Origin: Volvox africanus | Lineage: Eukaryota > Chlorophyta > Chlorophyceae > Chlamydomonadales > Volvocaceae | Assembly (NCBI GenBank): GCA_030268105.1 | Contig: BSDZ01000079.1 | Coordinates: 310,001 to 374,000, forward strand | DNA: 64,000 nucleotides | Direction: 5' to 3' | Shown: positions 1 to 8,061 of the stretch, one piece after another | Layout: each line of letters opens with the position of its first letter | Numbering within the stretch: position 1 is the first letter of the stretch | The notes under the pieces: generated by a model | Told to the model about the DNA's origin: nothing | The model's input: the letters and a program-made list of their open reading frames with translations, nothing else | Database searches by the model: none | Translations under genes and position numbers: made by a program

Positions 1-161
1 CCTTCAACCGCCTGGCCAGTCTGCCCCCCGCGCTGGGGGGTTCTGAGGGATCCTGGGGGATCACGGGGGGGTCCACCGTTCGGTCGGCGAATGATAGTGA
101 TACCTTGGCGATGGAAGAGGAGGACGCAGAGCGGGCTGAGGGAAGCGGCGCCGTTCTGTAG
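1..161 (+). CDS. LRR protein, last exon (left copy, cut by window edge)
   Basis: This is the 3' part of the exon seen complete at 53464-53661. It encodes part of a leucine-rich repeat (FNRLASLPPALGG) and then a Ser/Glu/Asp-rich tail, ending at TAG 159-161. The upstream exons of this copy lie outside the window, so it cannot be told whether the left copy is an intact gene. LRRs mediate protein-protein binding; no catalytic domain is visible. The tail (SANDSDTLAMEEEDAERAEG) is acidic and probably disordered. Confidence 0.55.
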   Translation, partial: FNRLASLPPALGGSEGSWGITGGSTVRSANDSDTLAMEEEDAERAEGSGAVL

Positions 162-232
162 GTGCGTGCGTGTGCATGTGTGTGTGTGTGTGTGCATGTG
201 TGTGTGTGTGTGCGTGTGTGTGTGTGCATGGG
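162..232. repeat. (GT)n microsatellite
   Basis: Alternating GT interrupted by GC and CA steps, directly after the LRR stop codon. It is two bases shorter than the matching tract in the right arm, the kind of slippage expected between recent copies. Confidence 0.9.
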
Positions 233-657
233 TGCGCGCCTCTGTGGGCTATTGTGGCTGCGAGTCGCTTTGGATGGGAATTCATCCTGCTGTTCGCATG
301 CTAGCGCGACGTACGCTCCCGCCATTGTTTTACGAAGGCCCACCCTCCATTGCCCATTCCAGGCATCCACGCAAAAGAGATGATGGATTAAGAAACGTTC
401 AAGTTAGATACTGGAAGTGTTGCGAGAAGGGCAGTTATTCAACATGACGAGGGATCTAGCGGCTACACGTCCGGCGCCTAATCTTCCCGGGGCCCCCTGC
501 CTCCTGCTGCGATACGGTACGTCGCGCTGTCTGTCCCTGGCTTCCTGGTGGATTGGCCATGAAGGCCCTGACGCGGACGGACGGTGCTTTAGGCCCCATG
601 CTTCCTCTGCGTGTTCGCTGCGGCTGTATGCCTTCTGTGGTGGTTGTTAGTGGTTAG

Positions 658-925
658 ATGTAATACCTTATAACTTGAAAGCATGTGATGGAGTGTTGGA
701 TGGCTGGGCAGATTTTACCGAAACGTCGTGGAGGGCGTGGAGGCATGATCATAGCGTTATAGCGTTGGAGCTGCCGTACAAGCACATATTGGCGCGAATT
801 ACGATCGAAAAGATATGTTTCCCCACTGAATGTCCCTGGGGATGTTATCCTTTGTGTACCATAAGCCTTCCTAAGCTTTGTGATCCCACAACAGTGTATT
901 TTACCTAAGTGTGAGTGTACCTGAA
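658..925. repeat. Dispersed repeat family, copy 1
   Basis: Starts at ATGTAATACCTTATA and runs to GTGTGAGTGTA. A diverged third copy lies outside the duplication at 48834-49092, so this is an older dispersed element embedded in the duplicated block. I see no terminal inverted repeat, no target-site duplication and no long frame, so its class is unknown. Confidence 0.7.
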
Positions 926-993
926 TCCCCCCACGGCATGGTAACCTGTCAGGTCCCATCTGTGGCGGATACCGCCGTGATGGATGTCACGGG

Positions 994-1522
994 ATGTGGA
1001 AACGCTTCCTGGCAGCTCTGTACAACGGAAGTGGTGATGTTGGGTTTGGTGGTAAGGATGGGGCTACATCTGGTCACGCTGACCATACCAGGGTGTCAGC
1101 ATCGGTACCCGGGGTAGAGTCGATCATAAGCAGGACCGAGTTTGACTCCGGCAGCGCCTTGGACTGGAATGGGAAGCAGAACCCGCCCCCAACTTGGGTT
1201 CAAAGCGGGGACTTGCGGCTGGCGGGGGCGTGGGGCTGCGTGGGAGCGAGCTTTATGGCGGAGGAGAGAGGCGTGCCGTTGATGCGAGTAGCGGATTTCC
1301 AGGTATGTGCAAGATTGCGCTGGTTGTTGCAAAAAGGTAGGGGTTTGGATAAAACAATCTGCACAGTCAAAGGCCATTGCCTATTTAAAAGCATTATGTT
1401 GGGCACGAGGGACGGTTTGGTCGTTTATATATACCGCGGTATTTGGTGGCAGAGAAAATTCGGGTTCTTTTAGAAGCGCATGTCCCAGGCTTCGGGGTCA
1501 AGCCCCAGGGTACTTCTTATGA
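994..1522 (+). CDS. Hypothetical protein, two exons (left copy)
   Basis: Exon 1 is 994-1302 (ATG start, 103 codons) and ends on a strong donor, TTCCAG|GTATGTGC. The intron 1303-1366 (64 nt) ends ATCTGCACAG. Exon 2 is 1367-1522, entered in phase 0, with stop TGA at 1520-1522. The spliced product has about 154 residues: an N-terminal Gly/Ser-rich part, a central segment with LDWNGKQNPPPTWVQSGDL, and a C-terminal hydrophobic stretch (GTVWSFIYTAVFGG). I recognise no family. The matched phase and typical intron length support a real gene. An overlapping frame at 911-1060 also looks protein-like and ends at its own GTAAGG donor, so the first exon is less certain. The right-arm copy (54495-55023) is identical by eye. 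Confidence 0.45.
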
Positions 1523-1710
1523 ACCTCGAAATCTTGAAATACTCCAGGCATGTGACGCAGCAAAAGGCTCCCTATAGTCTGGGTGTTCAAGGACGGTGCT
1601 AGGTACGAGAACAGAGAAGTAGTAGAGTAAGCGACTTCGGTTGCTACCAGTTCGCGCGGGACGATCTCACTGACTGAGCCATCGCATCCTTTGTTTTGTT
1701 AGTTATGGCG

Positions 1711-1769
1711 TTCAGGTAAGATTCTCCTGTGTGACATTCTCAGGGGCCTTAAGGATAGGGTTTCAGGGG
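1711..1769. repeat. 60-bp repeat carrying an LRR-exon splice donor (copy in left arm)
   Basis: The block begins TTCAGGTAAGATTCTC and ends GATAGGGTTTCAGGG. It also occurs at 52721-52779, where it spans the donor of an LRR-gene exon, and at 55212-55270. Position 1727 is C here and A in both other copies, so A is probably ancestral. Confidence 0.8.
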
Positions 1770-2057
1770 GAAACGACTTTGAAGAGACAACGGCAGTCTG
1801 CCTGCATGCTCCAAGTGAGTGCCATACTTCTACTATGCCTGATTAAGGCCGAATTCAACCAACGTCGTTCTGTGGATTCGCTTGGATTGCAGGATCGAGC
1901 AAGCGCGCGGCTTAAAAGTTTGCTCCCCCGGGTTGGCCGTGTGAAGCTACATATGGCGGTCAACAGGGACGCTACCTGCCAGGTCGTAGCAGCCATGCCT
2001 TTGGGAAGGCGTTGTTTGCGCATGTACGTAATGCTAAAACGGCATCATCCTCTGTGA
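1731..2057 (+). CDS. Hypothetical open frame, possibly spliced (left copy)
   Basis: Open frame of about 108 codons with no ATG at its start (GTG), so it would have to be an internal or terminal exon. A CTCCAA|GTGAGT donor and a GGATTGCAG acceptor lie inside it and keep the same frame, so an optional intron is possible. The product is basic (RASARLKSLLPRVGRVKL). No family is recognised, and it could be chance. Confidence 0.2.
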   Translation: MTFSGALRIGFQGETTLKRQRQSACMLQVSAILLLCLIKAEFNQRRSVDSLGLQDRASARLKSLLPRVGRVKLHMAVNRDATCQVVAAMPLGRRCLRMYVMLKRHHPL

Positions 2058-2141
2058 TCGGTTTAAGGTCAGCACGTTACGTGATGATATGGTGCTAGAC
2101 GGCAAAATATCAAATGTGTATCATAACAGGCGGCCGTCGAA

Positions 2142-2339
2142 ATGAAAATTTTCGCAGTGGACTTTCGCAGGCGAACGTGCGGCATAGAGCGTTGTTTCTA
2201 TTGCCTAAATTTAGGTCTGTTACAACTTTCCATACTTTCAATGGGATTTACGACATGGTCCGATGTGATGGATTGGTATGGACCTCCTTTTAAATTAATT
2301 TCGCTTCGCGTGCGGCTGAACAGAAAATGTGTCGGATGA
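2142..2339 (+). CDS. Short hypothetical ORF (left copy)
   Basis: ATG-initiated frame of 65 codons with a Cys/Leu-rich middle (CFYCLNLGLLQLSILSMGF). No splice context or family signature was found. It is kept only because the duplication preserves it intact. It may well be noncoding. Confidence 0.12.
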   Translation: MKIFAVDFRRRTCGIERCFYCLNLGLLQLSILSMGFTTWSDVMDWYGPPFKLISLRVRLNRKCVG

Positions 2340-2880
2340 TCATCTTTTCATTATCCATGAATAACGCCGTTTAATACGTTCACTGAGCACGATATTACCT
2401 TTTTGAGCTTTGCGATCACCTCCCACATCCTGGGCGCAATGATGATGTAACACTTAATAACCCTATTCACTCCAACTTGAGCTAAATGAACGTTAACATC
2501 ATTGTTATTACATGGTGAGCTGTTGGCTGCAGGAGGCGGATAGGCGGTATGAATCTTGCCAATACATTATTACTGTGCTTCATTTGGGCTGGATTGACCT
2601 ATCTTCATAACATCATATGTCAGCGCCTAGGGATTAGAGCACACGGGTGAGTCACGGGGTGTCGGCGTCTCGATGGTGGCGCTGTAATCTTCAGGGACGA
2701 AGATGTAATGCGTTTGATATCGTCTTGATTATTAGATTCAGTATACATATGCCTGTTGTCCTCTTTATCGTTATGTCTGTGATGGGATGCTGCTAATTTC
2801 GTGCTCTTCGCCGCAGATGTAAGCGCTTAATACATGTCCTTATCAACGACAATATTATGAGGATCATTTAGACGTTGCAG
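2340..2880. other. Gene-free, AT-richer stretch
   Basis: No convincing exon on either strand. A CTTCGCCGCAG (to 2816) and a GACGTTGCAG (to 2880) look like 3' splice sites that could lead into the frame that follows. Confidence 0.4.
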
Positions 2881-2954
2881 CAGCAGCACAGCCCGTTGTT
2901 CCGGCCTCGCCATCAACATGCCACGTGCCAGCGCTGGGTGGCGCGCATGGCACT

Positions 2955-4223
2955 ATGATCTGCAGCTACATCAGTAGTAGTACTTGCTGTCTGGTCGATG
3001 AGCGCGGCGATATGGGCTCCACGTGCAGCACCGGGGGCAGCGCCTCCAGCAGTCAAGGCAGCTCACACGCCGACAGTGATAGAGACAGCGACGGCAGGTG
3101 CTTTCCCAGTAGTTCAGACTGGAGCGACGATGACCGACTTGCAGGCGGTTATGAGCCGTGCAGCCTTCATAGCCCGCATAGCATTCATACTCCGTCTTTT
3201 ATGATACTGGACCCACCCCGTGGGCAGCTCCGGCCAGCGGGCCGCCTGTCAAGGCGCTCTGCTCTTTCACAGCCGAAGGCAGCCTGTGAAGGTCGTTGAA
3301 AGGCCAAGAGTGTGACGTTTCAAACAAGCGGCGCAATTATCTGTTCTGCGGCTACTGTGGAAGTGCTGGTTTTGATGGATGCAGGCACGCCCCCTCTTCC
3401 GGTCACGCCAGCTTACTTTGCGTCATGTTGCATTTCGGGCGGTGCAATAGCTCCAGCGCCCATCGCTAATGCTGATTTGGCACAGGCAGTGGAAACGGAC
3501 GCTTCCATTAGCGATGCATCTGGCTGTTTCCCCTCCAGCTCTTTCATCACATCCTTTGTGGGCAATACTCCTTTTCCAACGGTAGCGCCGAAGTCTGGCC
3601 AACCTGTCGGCGGACATGTTAAGCAGAAGTACCGTCTTGTATCTCCATTATTCTGGCTTATCCATCCCGTGGCAGCTTTCAGCTCAGAGGGTGGTTTGTT
3701 ATGCACGGATTCAGTTCACGCTTTGGCGCTGGCTCGTGCCGCGGCTGGTCGCCGACGGATGATGGCCGCGCTGGAGGAAGCGAGGAGACGCTTTTCCCAT
3801 CTGAGTCGCAGTAAGCTGCCGAACAGCTGGCCGTCTACAGCGCCCAGCATCTCCACCGCCGCACAGGAGCTCCAGTTTCAGCGTCAAGGCTCCAGCAGAG
3901 AGGGGGCCACTGGTTCACGCTGCCTGGATGAGGGGAGCGAGATGCAGCGCCCCATGGTGGCGCCGCCTGCCAGGCTATTGCCAAATTTGCCGCTCGCACC
4001 TCGAGACGTGGGCATTTTGTCAGTGGGGTATGCCGCAAGCATTGCTGTGGTGCCCTGTGAAGCTTCAAAAAGTGTTTCGAAGGTGCCCGAGACGCAGCAG
4101 GGCCGCGCTGGGGAGTATGGCCGGGGGAATCAGGAGGGCCAGTATGAAATGGGCGGGCGAGATGGCGGGGACAGTGACGGCCGGCAATGCGCTAACGCTG
4201 CCACGGTAGGAAGTGCACCTTGA
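2955..4223 (+). CDS. Ser/Ala/Pro-rich hypothetical protein with one in-frame TGA (left copy)
   Basis: One reading frame is open from 2823 to 4223 except for a single TGA at 3297-3299; 2955 is the first in-frame ATG. The part before the TGA is Ser/Asp-rich (GSSHADSDRDSDGR, SSDWSDDD). The part after it has an Ala-rich basic segment (ALARAAAGRRRMMAALEEA) and a Gln/Ser-rich linker. The composition suggests a disordered regulatory protein; no domain is recognised. A 93-nt candidate intron, 3292-3384 (GTCGTT...GGATGCAG), would remove the TGA and keep frame, but its donor is weak. Alternatives are a disabled gene or two separate genes. The right copy shares the TGA and differs at 3768 (Ala to Thr). 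Confidence 0.4.
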
Positions 4224-4362
4224 GAGCTTGGTTGGGGGGGGTTGGGGATGTCCCTTTAAGCGTCTGGGCGGTAGCAGCGGCAGATCCCCTCCGTATGCTC
4301 CTATTTCTCCAATTGCAGATAAATAGCTCTACCCGGGGATACTCGGCCACAAATCGGTCCTG

Positions 4363-4728
4363 ATGTATCCAGCTGTAATGTGCATTCAATGTTTTGTGGC
4401 ATTAAAATGTTTCACACTCTTCGTGGACTCTCTTCGTGTTTCCACTATGCAGCGCTCGAGTCGCTTGTTGCTTTTTATGTATCAAACTTGCTTTGCACCC
4501 GGGATTGCATCCGAAGTATGTCACGTGCTAGAGCGGCGATTGCTAACCACTCTGCTTCACGGCAAATGTGCGACATGTTCAACCCAAGCAAGACGCCCCC
4601 CTTTCGCGCCTCATTTCAAACCCTACCTAACCTATGCTTTTGGCGAACCAAATTTCCTGCGCAGCCCACACCCTAGTCAATATCGCACGAATGTTTCCCT
4701 TCATCTTTTGCTGGTTACGGAAATGTGA
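4363..4728 (+). CDS. Hypothetical ORF (left copy)
   Basis: ATG-initiated frame of 121 codons, Cys/Leu-rich at the start and Pro-rich near the end. A second frame (4380-4676) overlaps it and looks equally plausible, so the coding frame, if any, is unresolved. No family is recognised. Confidence 0.15.
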   Translation: MYPAVMCIQCFVALKCFTLFVDSLRVSTMQRSSRLLLFMYQTCFAPGIASEVCHVLERRLLTTLLHGKCATCSTQARRPPFAPHFKPYLTYAFGEPNFLRSPHPSQYRTNVSLHLLLVTEM

Positions 4729-4759
4729 TTATGATTTGAAGCCGATGACTCGTGAATAG

Positions 4760-5059
4760 CAGTGGTACCCAAGGAGGGACCCAAAACGCGTCAAACGAGA
4801 CCAACACATAGCATGGCGATATCCCCGATCGTTCCCTCCCCAACGGGGACGAGGACGGGCAGACGGCGGGATGGTGGACATTATGCGGACGCGCGAGGAA
4901 GGTGCCGTCTATCGAACTATCTATCGATTTTATTTGTACTTTTCTTCCTTCGCGGCCGTGTGTGTACTGGCGCACCATGGTCTCGACAGGTCAACACACA
5001 GGTGCAGCCCGAAGGATCTGATGGAGCGATATCCAAGCCCATCATCGTTGCGAGGCTAG
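4760..5059 (+). CDS. Possible coding exon with a hydrophobic segment (left copy)
   Basis: Open from 4760 (just after a GTGAATAG that could be an acceptor) to TAG 5057-5059; ATG at 4871. The first half is Arg/Pro-rich. A later segment, YRFYLYFSSFAAVCVLAHH, could be one membrane span. It lies upstream of the SGNH-like exon on the same strand, but no splice chain joining them was found. Confidence 0.25.
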   Translation, partial: QWYPRRDPKRVKRDQHIAWRYPRSFPPQRGRGRADGGMVDIMRTREEGAVYRTIYRFYLYFSSFAAVCVLAHHGLDRSTHRCSPKDLMERYPSPSSLRG

Positions 5060-5266
5060 CGCTAATGAAAGGCTTTTCATGTGTGCTCAACCAAACTTGA
5101 CATAATTCCCGTTTTATTTCTGCCCTGCTCTGCATTGCCTTACCCCTACAGTTGCCTTTTACCGTTCCACACACACACGCACGCGACTTCTATTGCAGCT
5201 AGGTAATTACGTATACGGGGTACACATCCCCGCACATCCGCCGCCCACCCCTCTCCGTTACCGCAG

Positions 5267-5425
5267 ATCTCCTATCTCCAAAGCTACCGCATCTTGGGAA
5301 CCGCCAAGCTGAGCTGCGAGTCCGGATGCGCCTGCGAGGCCACGACTCTGAACGCCTACGACCCCAGACCCGTGTCCGTAGCTATCCCATCTGACATCAA
5401 GGCAGATTTGAAATTGCGGCGATGA
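5267..5425 (+). CDS. Lone exon resembling the C-terminal module of SGNH-hydrolase-like proteins (left copy)
   Basis: A pyrimidine-rich tract and CCGTTACCGCAG acceptor (ending 5266) lead into 53 codons ending at TGA 5423-5425. The peptide contains SYLQSYRILGTAKLSC followed by ESGCACEATTLNAYD and then PVSV. From memory this matches a cysteine-rich pattern, YLxSYexMGxAKxxC-x-SGCxC, near the C-terminus of secreted SGNH/GDSL-like proteins of plants and algae. The exon ends early, before the further conserved cysteine I would expect, and no upstream exons with the catalytic GDS or DxxH blocks were found. It is therefore either one exon of a gene with distant exons or a stranded fragment. Confidence 0.4.
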   Translation: MSYLQSYRILGTAKLSCESGCACEATTLNAYDPRPVSVAIPSDIKADLKLRR

Positions 5426-5894
5426 TGGCGGGGGGACTACTGCCCCAGGTTGAAGGGTGTTTCGTCAAGGCCCGCAGCGTATGCAGAGCAGTCCTGTATC
5501 TGTGTGTATTTGCTTACGGTGCTTTTTGCGAAGGTGAATCAAATAGGGGTGGTGTGGTGCATGTGAGGTGGAGTTAGGGTGTTAGGTCTTTGGCTGATCA
5601 TAACCTGCGCAATATAGAATTCTGCACACACAGAGTGGCCATGGGGCCATGGTAGATGGCTGGTGCCACCGTGGAATGAGGCCTAGGTCTCTTAGCTGCA
5701 GATATGGGTAGCCTGGAAGGCTTCATTCCCAGTATTCCGTCCATCCTGTTCAGGGTGATACCGTGGTTGTGGGGTGCGGTGTTTGTCGCACCTTCACCGA
5801 CCACTGGCAAACGGGCATATCCCGGCGGACGGGGACCAGGTGCCGTTCTTAAGGCTTGTGTTGGGCACGAGGCATGTGGGACACACGGTAGTGC
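5426..5894. other. No firm gene; weak frames on both strands
   Basis: A CTCTTAGCTGCAG acceptor (ending 5702) precedes a short frame from ATG 5705, and a 70-codon frame runs on the opposite strand at 5598-5810. Neither has further support. Confidence 0.2.
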
Positions 5895-6488
5895 ATGGCA
5901 CTGGATGGTGGAGCCGTCGGTGCGGTGAAAGCGGGTATGGTTGCTAACGTGGGAAGTATCCCTGATGCTGTACTCACAATGATGTGTAACGCACTCATGC
6001 TTTCACACGTGCGCCATTTGTTATCCTTGTGTAGTCGTGTGGGGGATACCGCCGCACCGGGTACAGGTCAAGCATGGACCGTGAATGCGTTGGTCAACCA
6101 GGTCGAACATGCAAGCCGTTGGATTGCCGCGTCGGTGCCACTTTGCGCTCATCCAAGTCCCCTCCCCACATCCAGGCTAGCGGTCAGATCTTTGACATCT
6201 TTGTCCCTTAAACTTCGGCTAAAACTCGCTTCTCAAACATTAAGAAGTGGGACGGCACATAAGGCTACATCACATGATGTGGTATACCTACGGGCAGTTA
6301 TGGATACAACTTCCAACCCCGCACCTCCCATCTTGCGGCATTCCTCGACGCACGTCCAAATATATACAACGCAATACAAACCAACATCGCATAGAAGGGC
6401 AGAAGCCATGATTTATGTCCTCACTCTACCAGCATTGAGCACGGCACAGCATTCAGCAATCTCAGCTGGGACTGAGGCAAACAAGTGA
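5895..6488 (+). CDS. Hypothetical ORF whose C-terminus differs between the two arms (left copy)
   Basis: ATG-initiated frame of 197 codons. The first ~132 codons equal those at 59396 in the right arm. After 6286 the left copy lacks 118 bp, changing the frame and hence the C-terminus, and it then runs past the duplication boundary at 6380 into unrelated DNA. At least one of the two products must be altered. No domain is recognised. An overlapping frame of the right arm is also open, so coding status is unsure. Confidence 0.2.
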   Translation: MALDGGAVGAVKAGMVANVGSIPDAVLTMMCNALMLSHVRHLLSLCSRVGDTAAPGTGQAWTVNALVNQVEHASRWIAASVPLCAHPSPLPTSRLAVRSLTSLSLKLRLKLASQTLRSGTAHKATSHDVVYLRAVMDTTSNPAPPILRHSSTHVQIYTTQYKPTSHRRAEAMIYVLTLPALSTAQHSAISAGTEANK

Positions 6489-6933
6489 GTCAGAGTGGTC
6501 CGGTCGCTGGCATCTTCGCTCCTTTCACCTGCCAATCCGCACAGGTCACAGCACGTTCCAGGCATCAAAGCCCCACCACTGCAGTCTGTCCTGCACCTCC
6601 GGACAACCAACGGGTGCCGGCAGCCGCCAGAAGTAGTGGTGGTCAACCATACGGAGCGCCACCAGTGGGGCCATCTGCGATCGGTATGAGTGGAGTGCAT
6701 GTGTCAGTAAAGAGGGCATGGCCACTGACGGTAGGCTGGCGGAACCCAGGAGGTGAAATACGGTGCTACGACGCCTGAGAACTGAGATCCATGCCATGGC
6801 CTTTACAGGCATTAACTATTATACGACTTGAGAAGCCGAATGAATTTTACACACTATACACACGGTATCGCCTGTGGATGGCGAGATCGGCTAAATGGTC
6901 GAGGCAATCGCGGACCTGCTGAGGAAGCTTACC
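6413..6933 (-). CDS. Coding-like minus-strand segments downstream of the array gene
   Basis: On the minus strand, 6933 is the edge of a strong CGCACAG|GTAAGC donor; upstream of it an open frame (LRSLWLPDW, HQLVQWQMQIAQ) reaches back to 7104. A frame at 6786-6546 (MAPLVALRMVDHHYFWRL, DRLQWWGFDAWN) and a short segment at 6413-6480 behind a TTGTTTGCCTCAG acceptor also look protein-like. I could not chain them in phase with the preceding exon. They may be alternative 3' exons of the array gene or a separate decayed gene. Confidence 0.25.
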
Positions 6934-7012
6934 TGTGCGATCTGCATCTGCCACTGGACCAGCTGATGAGGGGGCGCCGCCCAGTCCGGAAGCCACAAAC
7001 TGCGTAAGCGGG

Positions 7013-7974
7013 TCAATCCTCCTTCTGCAACCATCGCCACCACCAGAGAGATTCGTGCAGCGCCAGTGACCGATCGCTCTCCGGGGCTATCACGTCGGGC
7101 ATCAGCTGTGTAGAGGAAGTGAAGTTGCAAGCGACGGCAGGATCCAAACTCACGCAGTGGAGATTTGTACTATAGTATCAGAAGGAAGAAGGGCTCATGG
7201 TGCTTTGGGGTGCAGTTCTGATTTTGGACAGTGGCACGCTGCCTCTCAACACACAAAGGCCTAAACGCAATCTCATACGGAGCTGGGCATAACGAAAACC
7301 CTCATATACTGCCAAATATATGAACGTCAGCCCAGTTGATTTATTGTTCCAGTCGGTACAGGGACATCAATCCGGAAGCAGGCGCGTTGCCCTAGGTGGC
7401 ATTTACTAATACCCCAAGCCCTAAGCTTGTCCCTGTCCCTCTACCCGCCCCTTTACCTTCCATGGCTTTGTGTGGTCAGGAGTCGGATATTTCGTTCTAA
7501 CGATTTTCGCTTGACCATCGGAGCCCCTATCTCACCTTCAGTAAATGTAGCGCCTTAATGAGCTGCAATGGCAGGTCTTCCTGCTTGCTGACATGCCGTA
7601 TGACGAGAGTCTGCAACGCCGGCAGTGCGGCCGCCATCTCCTCCGGTCGGGCGCCTTCAAAGTTGCCCCTCGCGCTGCCACTACGTAAGCCAATGTTGCC
7701 ATCGCCGCTCGTTCTGGCATCTGACGGTGTGTCGGAGGCTGCAAGATCTTCCCGAGACGGCCCCTGGGTAAGGGGTGGCATCATCCACCCCTCTGTCTGT
7801 GTGGCCACGGAGCAGGTGCCCTTCCGGTGACCCCCAGATCCACCCGTCATCATCGGCGTGGACCCTGTTGGGCCAGTTTTTGTTGTCGTCGCTGCTGCTG
7901 CTGCTGCTGCCGGAAACTCAAATGGCGTCCCCGCACAGAGGTTGACGCGGTTGGCGCACAGGCTCTTGAGCGTC
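7013..7974 (-). CDS. Unique 3' exons of the putative array gene
   Basis: The first exon here spans 7974 down to 7536 (439 nt). It lies behind a GCTGAACCACAG acceptor and ends CTGAAG|GTGAGA. The last array exon ends in AG, and this exon starts with G, completing an Arg codon and opening a 146-codon frame. That frame runs RTLKSLCANRVNLCAGTPF, then a poly-Ala/Thr/Gly linker, then LPALQTLVIRHVSKQEDLP. An intron 7535-7106 ends CTCTACACAG. The next exon, 7105-7013, enters in phase 0: LMPDVIAPESDRSLALHESL, then WWWRWLQKED and TGA. No family is recognised. The phase match with the array is the main argument that the array is transcribed and spliced on this strand. Confidence 0.5.
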
Positions 7975-8061
7975 CTGTGGTTCAGCAACCGAGTGTAAGA
8001 TTAAGAAAGTGCCATCAGGACGGGGTGTTGAAGACTGTGGAGTTTGGATACCGATACTTAC
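7975..8061 (-). other. Intron joining the last array exon to the unique 3' exon
   Basis: 87 nt on the minus strand, from GTAAGTATCGG (the array donor) to GAACCACAG. The first dozen bases are array sequence and the rest is unique, so the array boundary falls inside an intron. Confidence 0.5.

Larger units (their letters stand above)
1..6380. repeat. Left arm of a ~6.4 kb direct duplication
   Basis: This stretch recurs at 53500-59999 in the same orientation. The offset is 53499 before the GT microsatellite and 53501 after it. By eye I found only these differences: C/A at 1727, G/T at 2551, G/A at 3768, one GT dinucleotide in the microsatellite, and a 118-bp block missing after 6286 here. The copies part after 6380 / 59999. 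The left end is cut by the window, so the true length is unknown. The near identity implies a very recent duplication, gene conversion, or an assembly that kept two haplotypes. Confidence 0.95.

Noticed and set aside
91..447. ORFs of VCVCVCVCV type over the GT microsatellite (also 61-285 minus, 53661-53948, 53388-53871)
   Set aside because: Products of the dinucleotide repeat, not genes.
1711..1769. A 28-nt intron (GTAAGATTCTC to CATTCTCAG)
   Set aside because: Too short for the introns seen elsewhere here (43 nt or more). The block is better read as a copied donor region.
3413..3706. 97-codon minus-strand ORF
   Set aside because: Antisense to the longer plus-strand frame, with no independent splice or motif support.
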